Assembly: GCF_017591425.1 (NCBI RefSeq)
Contig: NW_024467083.1
Location: 14,995,001-15,059,000 of the forward strand
DNA from: Ochotona curzoniae
Taxonomy: Eukaryota > Chordata > Mammalia > Lagomorpha > Ochotonidae
Length of the DNA stretch: 64,000 nucleotides
Direction of reading: 5' to 3'
Under the pieces are notes generated by a model. That model saw only the letters and a program-made list of their open reading frames with translations, was not told the origin of the DNA and did not search any database. Every line of letters begins with the position of its first letter. Within the stretch, counting starts at the first letter, position 1. Both the position numbers and the translations under genes were made by a program. Of this stretch, positions 35,265 to 46,345 are shown one piece after another.

Positions 35265-35914
35265 GCATCATAATGTGAACTGTGAACAAACTTTTCACTC
35301 CCTATACAGTAATTCCATCTTGGTATTTGCATATTGATTCATATAGCACATTCTCATTTATCAGCATATTTTATAATATGGATAACTGACACGTAATAAT
35401 ATAAATCTTTTGAACTTTGTACTATATTTTTATAATATATTTAACTCAGAAATATTTCATATATAATATTTTAAACAATGTTTTTATTATTTCAACTAGT
35501 TTACAATGCTCAGGAATGTCTGCAATTCATGGACTGTCCAGTTCAATATTAAAATGTGAAAAAAGAGAAAATAAAACAGAAAACAGTACATAAAGACATG
35601 TCCATTGTAGAGATTGGATCTAAAATTCATCTCACTTCAAAATGGTCATTACATGGTACAGCAGAGGAACGAAGGAGCAGAAAGTTATAGAGAGAATATA
35701 AGGAGATTATTTTAAAGACAACTTCCTCTTGATCATAACGTGTGAATATTTAAATTTGGGCCTGACTATTTATTGTTGATAAAGCAAATTGAAAATAAAG
35801 GAAAATAAATCTCTAGTAAGCAGGTTTAATTTCATTTTTTTCAAGCCTTCTCTGATCCTATATTTTTGCTCCACCTGCCTCAATGCATCAGTGGGCTCAC
35901 ATGGAAATCTACTG
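35265..35914. other. AT-rich single-copy DNA
   Basis: Nothing recognised. Confidence 0.4.
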
Positions 35915-35916
35915 CA

Positions 35917-36245
35917 TGGAGCAAGTGTGGTGACTCAGATGGCTAATCCTCTGACTGCCTGTGCCAGTGTCCCAAATGGGCATCAGTTTCCATCCTGGCT
36001 GCTCCACTTCCCATCCAGTTCCTTGCTTGTGGCTGGGAGGGCAGTCGAGGACAGCCCAAAGCCTTCGGAACTTGCACCTGTGTGGGAGACCTGGTGGAAG
36101 TTCCTGGCTCCTGGCTTCAGATGGGCGCAGCACTGGCCATTATGGTCATTTAGGGAGTGAGTCATTGGACGGAAGACCTTCCTCTCTGTCTCTCCTTCTC
36201 TCTGTATATCTGATTTTGCAATAAAAATAAAATGAATCTTAAACA
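35917..36245 (+). mobile_element. CSINE, plus
   Basis: GGAGCAAGTGTGGTGACTCAGATGG head, CCCAAATGGGCATCAG in place of the CCCATATGGGC box, GGGAGGGCAGTCGAGGACAGC, and TTTTGCAATAAAAATAAAATG tail. The frames on both strands (up to 123 codons) are SINE read-through. Confidence 0.95.
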
Positions 36246-36249
36246 AGAA

Positions 36250-39200
36250 AACAAAAGCAAAAAACAAATGCATACTTCTCTCACTTTCCATACACATTTT
36301 TTATTATAACCAAAAACATCTCTCTTTAGCCCTAACAATTTGATTGCAACATATGAGGCACTGGTGGGAACTTAAAGAGAAAATATATTTAATTTATATC
36401 TTTTTGAAGCCCCCAGCCCAGGGAGAGAAACAAAGACACAAATAAATAATCACCACACAGCCTAGTAAGTGTTATAACTAAGGTACCTGCATTATATTAT
36501 AGAAGCAGAAACATTGGAGTAAATGTAAACTTCCTTACACTTTTTGAACTGGAAAATAATTATGAATTGTGCTAATAACAAAATCTAGGTCTTTGCATTT
36601 ATAGCTGTCTTCCTTTTGAAATGCCTTTGCTTTAATGGCTTTGTGAAATAAAGTCGCCAGCTACTGTAGATAAACTCTGAAAAGCAAATGCTCAGTTCTA
36701 AGAAGAAATGATATCAGAGGGACATCAGCTACACCAATACATTTAAGCAAACTGCAGCAAATATTTAAACTTTACCCAAAGCTGCAAGGATCTAAATAAA
36801 ATTATAATGAAATTACCTGTAATTAGAGAATAAAATTTCTCCTGGAAAGCTTTCATTTTGGTCTCTGGAACAATGGAGTTTTCATTTTTGCTTGGCAAAT
36901 TTAAGATCATTGTTTGGATAAATATTGGGTGGCATATAAACAAGATTCTATCTCTAAAACTGCCATCAGGGATTTTGGGGGAAAAAAGCAATTAGCCTGG
37001 TACAACCTACATACTTTCTTTTTCTTTATATTTTTTATGGGCTGCCCCTGAATTTCTTTCTAAAGCAAGACACTGTAAAAAACTTGCAAAATATTTGTTT
37101 CCAACCAGAAAACATTAGGTCTCATTGTTATCCTAACACTGTAATACTTTCACTGAGATGGGAAAATTCTCATGATGCATGAATAGAACCACTATAGATA
37201 TCGTCTTTCCTTTCTTCCATATTTAAATAACACTCTTGCCAAAATCAATATTATTAGTCTAAGTAAAATTTCATTCTGCTAATTACCTTCTTTTTGGTCT
37301 TGAAAGAATACTAATGGTTTTGTTGTGATCTTCGGGCAATCTAAAATGTCAATAAAATTAACTCCACTTTTCCTGCTTGTCAGCTTCCATCTGCAAACAA
37401 TTCATAACGTTGTTTCTCAAACTTATGCCAAAATAGACTACTTTCCCAGTAAACACTGCAGTTTCCCTTCTCAGGCACTGGCATTTCTTCATATACTCCT
37501 TTCTATACAATTATGAAGGAAAATTGCTTCCCCACAAATCTAACAATTTCCTCTCTCCTTGAAGCACAAAGCAAAAGGATAATTCCAGAGGAAGTAAATC
37601 AGCAATAATGTTTACATCAGAGGTGCAAGAAGAGAAGTTCTCATTCCTTCCCATGGTATGTTTATATTTGGAATAATTCCCTATAAGAATAATTTATTGA
37701 GCAAAATATTTCTCTTCTTCCAAAGCAGTGGTTAAAGATAAAGATTGAATTAAAAAAATAAAGATTGGTATCCTTTGAGCAGACGGGAGAAACAGACTCA
37801 ACAAATCATTTTAGGAAGTGTTTCAAGGTTTTAAGCACTATAGACACTTTTTTTGGAAATAGCTGCATCAGCATTAAGTAAAAACACATAATTGTTTTTG
37901 ACTAAAGCCTCTTTTTTTTAAGATAAAATAAAGCAAATGGAAATTATGTACATGAATTCCTGGAAGTACTCTTCTTATTCAAAGGACTATCAAAAATACT
38001 TTAATCCTCAAATCAATGGTTCCCTAATGAGGACTGTGAGAGCAGAAATTGTGCAAACATTCCTCTTGCTGAGCAGCCTATAGGTATGTTAGACTGGATG
38101 TACATATTAATGATCTTGTGGGTCAATCATGCAATCTTTCCCAAGGTCAATCTGAAGAAGGTGGAAGAGAAGTGTGAGAAATAACCTTCTTTATTTTTAA
38201 ATAGGCTGATGAAAATCTTGATTGACTTCTGGAAGTATGTGAAAAGAATTTAATCAACGAAAACAACCATGGATTTCTAAACCAATCAGTCAAAGAGAAA
38301 AAAAGAAAAGAATTGCTATAGGGGAAAAAAAGGCTTGCTAGTTCTAATTATGCCTACTAATAATTTACTAGTTCTAATAATGTCTACTAATTATTTAGAA
38401 ATACACATCTTTGTGATTCCACTTCATTCAAATTTAAGTTACTTAGCAAACTCTAAGCTCTTAAGATGTCCTTCATAAAAGGCAAAAGGAATAAGCCCAG
38501 CAAAATGATAGCTTTTTCCTTTATGTTTTCCTTTCTATGAACCTAATATCGTTGAACATTTGATAATCTACCAGGCCATCAGCCAAGTCTATGCTTGGCA
38601 TGTAGAGAAGATTAAACAAACAAATCTATGTTCACAAAGTGAAAAATCAGTTGTTTTTGGTTATATCTCTCTGTTACTCTGTATTTTCTCCCTACAGCTT
38701 TTTAGCTAATCTTTAATCCTGCTGGGAATGAGTAGTTTTAGTAGCCTAGTGAGAAACACAAGATCAAACACAATATAAACATGATATTGAATTGTCTTTG
38801 GAATTTTCATATTCATGCAATGACTCTCCATCAGATAGAAGTTGAGTTATATAAATGGTAAAAGTCTTAGCTGTGAGCATGATAACTTTATGGTTGGACA
38901 CATTGATTCTATGGGTAGATTGCACCAATTAAAATCCCTCACCTCACACTTCTAAACAAGCAACCTTCAGAAGACTATTTGTAGCTTCATAGTTTTGTTT
39001 TGTTTATTTTTTTCAACCAAGAAAAGTATTCATATGAATAGTTATCCATGGGAGAGTTAGATAATGTCTTGGTACAGTCTGCCTTCTCTGATTCCAGAAA
39101 AAATTGAGAACATATGCAAGTATAGGTGAATGGACAACAAAAATTTAGTAATAACACAAGTATACACCCGATATGGAGTGCTTCTCTGCTTGAGAGTGAG

Positions 39201-40140
39201 CAGGGCTAGCCAAAGTTACATCTTTGAAATAATCTGATAGACCAAGGGTGTAAATCACTCAAAGAAGGTGGTTTTCTAGGAACAAGTGGAGAATTCCAGG
39301 AATTTGGTAATTTCGGTTTTAATGCCTTTTTAGAGCATTCCAGTCATGTTAAGGAATCAGATGCATGTTGGAAGTGGGTCATGGTTATTTTACTAAAATG
39401 ATATTAAATTGAGTTATACATCATTCTGGAGACATGATTGACAGTCATACTGCCCATTTGCAACATGATCTGGAGTAACAGTTTTGAGCAACAACAGCTT
39501 TGGGTTGTTGCTGTTTTGGATGAATGAAGTATATGAGGCTGTAGGAAGGAGCTGGTGATTACATAGTTCTCAGTTTTGCTTTAAAAAAAACAGCCTTCTT
39601 GTCTGCATTATGCGGAATAAGTAAGCTGAAGTTTGGAAAGTGCTTAGAAAAGTGTCTGGCACAATACTGTGCAGTGACCTGCTTTCAAATCCAACTATGA
39701 AAGACTGCCAGTTTAGAGCAACAACAGACCTCTTCTCAGAGTGTCTGCTCTGATGAAACTGCTCACCAACTCTGGGAGTCAGCTTAGGGCTTACTAGGAA
39801 GTAGAAATAAACCTCAATCATTGCTTCAGTTAGTATTGATTTATTCAGTGTAATTGTTGAGCATGGCTTTGTATTTTTTCAAAATGTTTTACAAACACAC
39901 AAATCTTTATATATGTACATACATATAGTTCAAACTTCTAGTTGTGATTATAAAAATGGGACCATGTTATGTTGTAATTCTTTTTCTTGACAAGTGCTTT
40001 CACATTAATCCAGACTTAAATATGGAGATCTGGTAATTTACACTTATTTATGATGGTTAGCTTACTGAAATAAATAATTTATCCTTGCTAATAATGAATT
40101 CTTACAATGTTTAGTTTTTGTTTGTTTGTTTTTGTTATTT
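36250..40140. other. Longest repeat-poor stretch
   Basis: About 3.9 kb with no SINE or LINE recognised and no coding evidence. It includes a 30-bp tandem pair at 38338-38397. 36590-37000 and 37540-37700 look non-repetitive and are weak candidates for conserved non-coding DNA. An area this free of retroposons in a SINE-dense window may be under constraint or simply diverged past recognition. Confidence 0.45.
38338..38397. repeat. 30-bp tandem duplication
   Basis: CTAGTTCTAATTATGCCTAC... (38338-38367) is followed head to tail by CTAGTTCTAATAATGTCTAC... (38368-38397) with a few substitutions. Confidence 0.9.
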
Positions 40141-40141
40141 T

Positions 40142-40410
40142 TAAAGACCCCTTTATCTACCAGAAAAGCAGAGTAGCAGTGACAGAGATATTTTTATCTC
40201 ACTGGTTTACTCTCTAATGGCTATAATGGTCAGCCCTGGACCATGGCCTAAGAAAACTGTAACTCCATGAGAGCCCAAACACTTGGGCCACTGTTTTGAT
40301 GCCTTCCTAGGCACATTATCAGGGTGCTGGATGGGAACTGGAAACGTAAGGATTGGAACCTACATCCATACAGAATGTCAGCATTGCAGGCAACAACTTA
40401 ACCCTTTCTT
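40142..40410 (-). mobile_element. Old CSINE, minus
   Basis: On minus the order GGGTTAAGTTGTTGCC head, TAATGTGCCTAGGAAGGCATC and ACTTGGGCCACTG-type central block can be traced to a CTTTAAAA tail. Strongly diverged. Confidence 0.65.
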
Positions 40411-40599
40411 TTCTTTAAAAATTTTATGCCGAATATCCATATGCTGCTAATGTATTGTTACTTAATCTTTATTGTGACTTAGTCCATTCCAGTGATAGTT
40501 ATTTTGTTGAAGTCTGTTTAATTCAAAGTTTCCTTTGCCTCTTTCTCTTTTTCTACTTAATATCATTAGGAAAGTTATAATGATGCTTCATTCCAAATA

Positions 40600-40690
40600 T
40601 TTTCTCTCTCTCTCTACCCTCCTCTCTCTCTCTCCTCCTCTCCCTAATTCTTGTCTGTGACTTCTTTCAAATGAACACATATTTTTCAAA
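40600..40690 (+). mobile_element. CSINE 3' fragment with CT-rich run
   Basis: (CT)n runs at 40602-40650 lead into CTTCTTTCAAATGAACACATA, the usual pyrimidine-rich end and tail of an old plus-strand CSINE, truncated at its 5' side. Confidence 0.5.
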
Positions 40691-40696
40691 GTATAG

Positions 40697-41017
40697 GTTT
40701 CAATGCCCAAATCCTCTTTCTTCATGCACCAGCATTGCATATGGCTGCTAGTTCATGTTCTAGTTTTTCTACTTCTCATTAGCTTTCTGCTATTGGCCTG
40801 GGAAAGCATTAGAAGATGGTCCAAAGCCTTGGGACCTGGCACCCACACAGGAGACCCAGAAAGATTCCTGGGCTGTAGCTTCCAATCAATTCAGCTCCAG
40901 TTGTTGAAAGATCTTAGGGAATGAAGAAGCAGAAGCAGAGGGAAGATCTTCCTGTCTCTCCTTCTCTCTGTAAATCTGTGTTTCCAATAAAGATAAATAA
41001 ATCTTTTTAAAAACTAT
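40697..41017 (+). mobile_element. CSINE, plus
   Basis: Old head, then CTATTGGCCTGGGAAAGCATTAG, AAAGCCTTGGGACCTGG, GGAGACCCAGAAAGATTCC, GGGAAGATCTTCC and AATAAAGATAAATAAATC tail. It directly follows the fragment at 40600-40690. Confidence 0.85.
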
Positions 41018-41389
41018 ATGGTAATGCATAAAATAGCACAGTCTTCATTACAGCCTTTGATCTCTTGACACACAGTGATAATACTTCGTTATTTCTAGTC
41101 CAGAGAAGGAAAATTGCTTTGGACTGTATTTTAAGTGAAAAACTGACTCAGCAATACTTCTTGATGGATATTCATAGATGGAGCAAATGTTTATATAAAT
41201 GTTCATATTGTTTAGTTTAACTTATGTATATAATGGACACAATGAGAAGTACAACTGTAAAATAAACACATACATATATGTGTACTATATATTTAGAGTA
41301 AACTTTGAATTTGATTTTCTTGAATGAAAATTGCAATACAAGAAAAAAGAATAAGATGCACAGTATATTTTAAATGTTCAAATGGCATA

Positions 41390-41550
41390 AAGCTCAAATT
41401 ATTATTTTATGCTTTTTAAAATCCATTTATTCATTTTTATTGGAAATTCAGGTATACAGAGAGGAGAGACAAAGAAGAAGATCTTCCATTCACTGATTCA
41501 CTCCCCAGATGGACGCAATGGCTGGAGCTGAAGCTCATATTATTTTTATC
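41390..41550 (-). mobile_element. 5'-truncated CSINE with target duplication
   Basis: Only the 3' portion is present (about 41411-41530 on minus, from GCTCCAGCCATTGCG to the A-rich tail). Flanks AAGCTCAAATTATTATTTT (41390-41408) and AAGCTCATATTATTTTTATC (41531-41550) are an aged duplication, so the truncation happened at insertion. Confidence 0.85.
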
Positions 41551-41778
41551 ATAATTCTTTTTGGCATGTGTTTTTGCAAAAAAAAAACAGGCAGATTATA
41601 AACAAAGAGAACTAATTTATTCTAAAGTAAATTCTGCTAGCTACTCTATATTTGGCATATATTCGTGATTATTGTCCTATAATATCATAGGAACAATATT
41701 TAAATGAAGTATATGAGGCTGTAGGGAAGAGTGGTGCCAAATAGTTCTCACCTCTGTTTTAAAAAGAACAAGCAAAAA

Positions 41779-41894
41779 ACAGGACCCACGTAGTGGCCTA
41801 GCAGTTAAAGTCCTCACCTTGGACGCGCAGGATCCTATATGGGCGCCAGTTCTACGAGGACCTTTAACCACTTGCGCCACCGCTCTGGGCCCCG
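41779..41894. mobile_element. Fold-back CSINE head (two heads in inverted orientation)
   Basis: 41779-41852 is a plus-strand CSINE 5' end (CCTAGCAGTTAAAGTCCTC, GGATCCTATATGGGCGCC). It is fused at about 41853 to 41853-41892, a minus-strand CSINE head (CGAGGACCTTTAACCACTTG). Neither part has the SINE body or tail. The minus part resembles the head of the young copy starting 31 bases further on. Confidence 0.85.
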
Positions 41895-41908
41895 ATTAAT
41901 GTTTTTTA

Positions 41909-42278
41909 AAAGTTGACATTTGGGGGCCCGGCACGATGGCACAAGTGGTTAAGGTCCTCGCCTTGGACGCCCGGCATCCCATATGGGCGCTGGTTCTAAT
42001 CCCGGCAGCCCCGCTTCCCTTCCAGCTCCTTGCCTGTGGCCCGGGAAAGCAGTGGAGGACGGCCCAAAGCTTTGGGAACCTGCACTCACGTGGGAGACCA
42101 GGAAGAGGCTCCTGGCTTTGGATCGGGGCTTTGGATCGGCATAGCATTGGCCGTTGCGCTCACTTAGGGAGTGAATCATCGGACGGAAGATTTTCCTCTC
42201 TGTCTCTCCTCTCTGTATATCCGCCTTTCCAATAAAAATAAAAAAAATAAATATTTAAAAAAAAAGTTGACATTTGGG
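41909..42278 (+). mobile_element. Young CSINE with target duplication and internal 13-bp repeat
   Basis: Full length from about 41924 (GGGCCCGGCACGATGGCACAAG) to the poly(A) at about 42264, with many CpG sites intact. AGTTGACATTTGGG flanks it at 41911-41924 and 42265-42278. GGCTTTGGATCGG is tandemly duplicated at 42114-42139. Confidence 0.97.
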
Positions 42279-42279
42279 T

Positions 42280-43048
42280 CCATTTTAGGTATTAAGTGAT
42301 ATAATGGTAAGATATATGAACTTTATTTTAATCATAATTGGCATCATTGATAAATCCTAAGCAGGAGAAATATTATATAATTAATTAGTCCAAGGTCATC
42401 CGTAGGTCTATGTAGAAGACTAAAAGTGAAAGAAAGTCACCTATAGAAACTTGGTCCCCAGGTTAGTAAAGTGGACTTTGGGAATAATGAAGGACATAGT
42501 GATAAGTCGAAGAATAATAGATTTTATTCATAAGTGATGAAAAAACTTTCTGAGGATTTGGAAATGGAAATGGAGAGAATGAACTTCCACAAGGCACAGA
42601 TAGGCTTAAATATCTGGGTCCCTGGCACCCATATGTGACACCTGGGTTGAGCTGAATTTGAGGAGTGAGACAGAGATGAGAGATATCTCTTTTACACCCC
42701 ATATTCCCTCTTCTGGTATATATGCTTTCCCAGCCTGTTAAATAAATACTTTCATATAAAAAGATATTTCCATAGCTTTAGTGCAAAAATGACTAAGTAA
42801 ATTGTGGTGTCATTGACTGCACTGGAAAAATTTGGAATAGAGGAAACTTTGATTTGGAAAAGAAATAAAAATCTTTTTTCAATAGGTTAACTTTGAGATA
42901 ATGTGTTTCTTAGGCAGCATAATGTATTGGCCAGAATATCTGCAGAAGAATGAAACTATGGTATTCAGCATCTGCATTGTATTTCTCCAAACATGCATTA
43001 GAAATATATAACGATTCAGATGAAACATCTTTACAACTCAAGAAAATG
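42280..43048. other. AT-rich single-copy DNA
   Basis: 42550-42770 (AACTTCCACAAGGCACAG, CTGGCACCCATATGTGAC) contains CSINE-like words and a CCTGTTAAATAAATAC end. It may be a very old plus-strand copy. Confidence 0.35.
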
Positions 43049-43051
43049 TAA

Positions 43052-43352
43052 TGGGCATGACACAACAGTTCAATTGGCTAATGACCTGCTTGCAAACCCT
43101 GGGATCCTGTATGGGTGCCAGCTCCTGTCCCAGCTGCTGCACTTCCCATAGAGCCGTGTTTGTGGTCTGGGAAAGTCCTAGTCCTTGGGACCCTGCACAT
43201 GTATGGGTGACCTGGAAGAGGCTCCTTGGTTCTGGGTTCAGATCAACTCAGCTCCAGTCATTGTAGTCATAAAGAGTGAATCAGCAGATAGAAAATCTTT
43301 CTGTCTCCTCTCTCTGTAAAGCTGCCTTTCCAATAAACATAAATACGTCTTA
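43052..43352 (+). mobile_element. CSINE, plus
   Basis: Head GGGCATGACACAACAGTTCAATTGG, box GGATCCTGTATGGGTGCC, GGTCTGGGAAAGTCCTAG with a short deletion, GGTGACCTGGAAGAGGCTCC, and CCAATAAACATAAATACG tail. Confidence 0.92.
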
Positions 43353-44145
43353 AGAAAAGAAAAAGAAAATAGAATACATTTGTTGTTAAATACTCATGTT
43401 ACCCATTACAGGTTTCATAAGGTTAGTTTTCCCTACTAAATTATATCCCTTTCCTAACAGGGAATTACAAGAGAAAGAAAATGTCAGGGAGAAAGAATTT
43501 GCATTATTTAACACCAGACTCAGTCCCTTATAACATTTAAATTATTAACATCATCATCAGAGTCAACCTTAAGAGACTGCATTCTGCTTACAAACTCGTT
43601 TTGTTATTCAGCTCAACTCTGAAAAAAATGCTTCCAGGGCAAAATGAACAACCTGGATTATCTTCCTCCAAGACCCCAATCAGTCCCTGTTCTTGTGATC
43701 TCCAGGGCCTTGAAGATGACAGCGTTTGAGGTAAAAAGTCTGTGTTCTTGCCAGAGGTAGGTCCTGTTCACTTAAACAGCCCTTGAGATCTCATTCCTTC
43801 TCTTCCTGAGCATTGTGGTTGAAAAGCTTCCTCAGCTACCCTTCTCCAGTAAGTTTACCCAAGAGGTTCCAATCTGGAAACAGTTTTGCATTAAAAAAAA
43901 AAAAAGAAAGAAAGAAAGAAAGAAAAAATATTTGAAAATCTAAAAACATCTTTCTTATAAGAAGGAGCCAAAAATAGCATCCACAACAGTGACAATTACT
44001 TGACTTAAAAATGATGACGTGAATAATATCAGACCTAATCATTTTAAAAAGCCCAAATTTCTATGGGTTTAATCATATTTTCATGCACTTTAATATTGTT
44101 ATGGGTGATTGCTACAAGAATGCTTTCTCACCAGAAAACAATTCA
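43353..44145. other. Single-copy DNA
   Basis: No gene. 43600-43850 is relatively G+C-balanced and non-repetitive. Confidence 0.35.
43893..43928. repeat. Poly(A)-(GAAA)n microsatellite
   Basis: Thirteen A residues lead into about five GAAA units. No SINE body is recognisable immediately upstream. Confidence 0.95.
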
Positions 44146-44149
44146 GTGT

Positions 44150-44292
44150 AGTGGTTACATGTGTGGTTATCTCTGAAGTCAAATACTCAAGGGTTTGAAT
44201 CTGTGCTGTTTCCTGTCAATTATATAACATTGGGTGGATTATTAAATTCTCTTTGGTTCTGTTTCCACATATGTAAAATACTATTACCTTAA
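44150..44292 (+). mobile_element. MIR element
   Basis: CAGTGTAGTGGTTACATGTG, GAAGTCAAATACTCAAGGGTTTGAATC, CATTGGGTGGATTATTAAATTCTC and GTTTCCACATATGTAAAATA reproduce the MIR core and 3' order (tRNA-derived, ancient mammalian). Confidence 0.85.
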
Positions 44293-44719
44293 TAAATTTT
44301 CATCAGAGACTTGGTTAGAGCATTGAATACTCAAACACTTTAATAGAAACTAAGCACTTAGGATATATTATATTAGCCCATTTAGATCACTAAACAAATT
44401 ATGATTGTTTACTAGCCTTTACTATCTCCCCTTCCTGTACTTGCCCTGTAATTTGCATTGCATTCAAGAGGGATGCTCATTGTATGAGTACATACACATC
44501 TTGGCCTTCAACATCCAAAAATTCCCCAAATACACTTACAGAATTGAAACAGCCACTCTACATTTAGCGAAATCAGTGAAATTATACAGAATATAGCAGA
44601 TTGTGTAGAAAACAGTCTTAATTTTTGTTTAACAATGCAAGATACACCATTTTTCTCCCTATCTCCTTGCTATAAACTTTTCAAGGATAAATAAATATCT
44701 GAATACTGCTGAGCATACC

Positions 44720-44890
44720 CAATATAATTATATCTGAACATTTGGGTATGTCTATTCAATGCAAACACTTGGTTTAATATTTTATATATATTATGCAATT
44801 CTCATAACAAATATGAAAGATGTAGTATTTGACCTATTTCACAAATTTAAAAGTCTTCAGGCTATAAATATATGTCCGAAGTCATAATTG
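44720..44890 (+). mobile_element. L2/MIR3-like relic
   Basis: CAAACACTTGGTTTAATATTTTATATATATTATGCAATTCTCATAAC, ATGAAAGATGTAGTATTTGACCTATTTCACA and AAGTCTTCAGGCT follow the L2/MIR3 3' order (vertebrate-wide old repeats). Confidence 0.55.
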
Positions 44891-44981
44891 ATGCCAAAAT
44901 GACACTGACATTTCATTGCAAAATTTATGTCTATGTGTATTTAGCTTGAATGGAAATAAAGCACATTATAACTTGCTCTAT

Positions 44982-45345
44982 AAAAATATGTATTTACGTC
45001 CCAGTGAGGTAGCCTAGTGGTTAAAGTCCTTGCCTTGTACACTGGGATCCCATATGGGCACCGATTTGTGACCTGACAACCCCACCTGCCATCCAGCTCC
45101 CTGCTTGTGGCCTTGGAAAGAAGTAGAGGTTGGCCTAGTGCCTTGGGATCCTGCACCCATGTAGGAGACCCACAGGAGACTTCGGGCTCCTGGCTCCTGA
45201 CTTTGGATTGGCACAGCGCTGGTTGTTGCAACTACTTGGGGAGTGAATCAGTGGATGGAAGATCTTCCTCTTTGGTTTTCCTTCTCTCTGTATTTCTGAC
45301 TTTCCAATAAAAATAAAAATAAATCTTTAAAAAATATGTAGTTAC
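44982..45345 (+). mobile_element. CSINE with target duplication
   Basis: Body about 44998-45330, head GTCCCAGTGAGGTAGCCTAG. Flanks AAAAATATGTATTTAC (44982-44997) and AAAAATATGTAGTTAC (45330-45345) differ by one base. Confidence 0.96.
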
Positions 45346-45544
45346 ATAAGCCCAGTTTTTCATTTGGTTTGCAAATACATGAGGAGATTAGAGATTCCTT
45401 ACAAGATAATTAAATTTTACTTCAAAAATTAGAATAATTTGAGTGTAAGATAGAAACTAGTATGTCACAGTAGAGATTTCCCTTAACTGAGACACAAATA
45501 GGTTTAATTAATATCCATCAGAATTTGAAACTATTTTTAAAGCA

Positions 45545-45590
45545 TTAATAGGCCTCAGTTTCCCCAATTGTAAAGTGTAAGGCATGCTTT
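45545..45590 (+). mobile_element. Possible MIR tail
   Basis: GGCCTCAGTTTCCCCAATTGTAAAGTG is the well-known MIR 3' motif; nothing else of the element is clear. Confidence 0.4.
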
Positions 45591-45679
45591 TTTTCATACA
45601 TTTCTGGATGTATGCAAGAAAACAAGTGGATTGAATTTCACAAAATGATAATTAAAACAACTTACATTTTCAAAAAGTG

Positions 45680-45855
45680 TATGCATTTATCTGAAAGTAA
45701 TAGTTACAGAGAAAGAGGAGGAAAGACAGATCTTCTACCTGCTGATTCATCCTCTGAGTGGCTGCAACAGCCAACGTCCAGCCAAACCGAAGCCAGTAGC
45801 CAGGAGCTTTTTCTGTGCAGGTGCAAGGGTCCACACATTTGTGCAAGTCACTGGA
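45680..45855 (-). mobile_element. CSINE, truncated, minus
   Basis: Covers the 3' half only: from CCTTGCACCTGCACAG to GTAACTATTACTTTC on minus. The open frames at 45612-45872 are SINE-derived. Confidence 0.75.
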
Positions 45856-46121
45856 TTGCATATCTCATCTAGTGTTAATTACCTATACATTTTAGGAAAC
45901 TTTTCTATATTAGTTAAGATAGGATTCCTTAAAACATGCTGAGTATTATTATTGATATTTTCTTTTAATGGAAGTGAAATTCAAAAATGTACACTATAGT
46001 ATGCAAGATACAGGGCTGAAAACAGAAGTAGGCACTAAATCAAAAGTTACAGAATCTACATTATTAAAAAATGAAGCTTGTAACAGATTGAGCCAATCTA
46101 CTTGTCAATTTTGTGCCAACA

Positions 46122-46345
46122 CAGGACTGGCATTGTGGCAGAGTTGGTCAAGCTGCTATTTGTCCATATTGGAATGTTATGTGGGAATGCTTGTTGTTCC
46201 ACTTGGCATTCAGTTCCCTGTAAATCCTGCAGCAAAGCAGCAGAAGATGAATTTGGGTCCCATGTCACTTCTGTCTCCCTCCCTCTCTCTGTGTCCCACC
46301 GACTTTAGGAAAGAAAAATGTAAAGACAAAGAAAAAAATAGCGAC
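46122..46345 (+). mobile_element. Old CSINE with internal deletion
   Basis: GGACTGGCATTGTGGCAGAGTTGG head, CCATATTGGAATG box, CAGCAAAGCAGCAGAAGATG, then a direct jump to the (CT)n end. The overlapping frames of 68 and 130 codons are chance. Confidence 0.65.
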
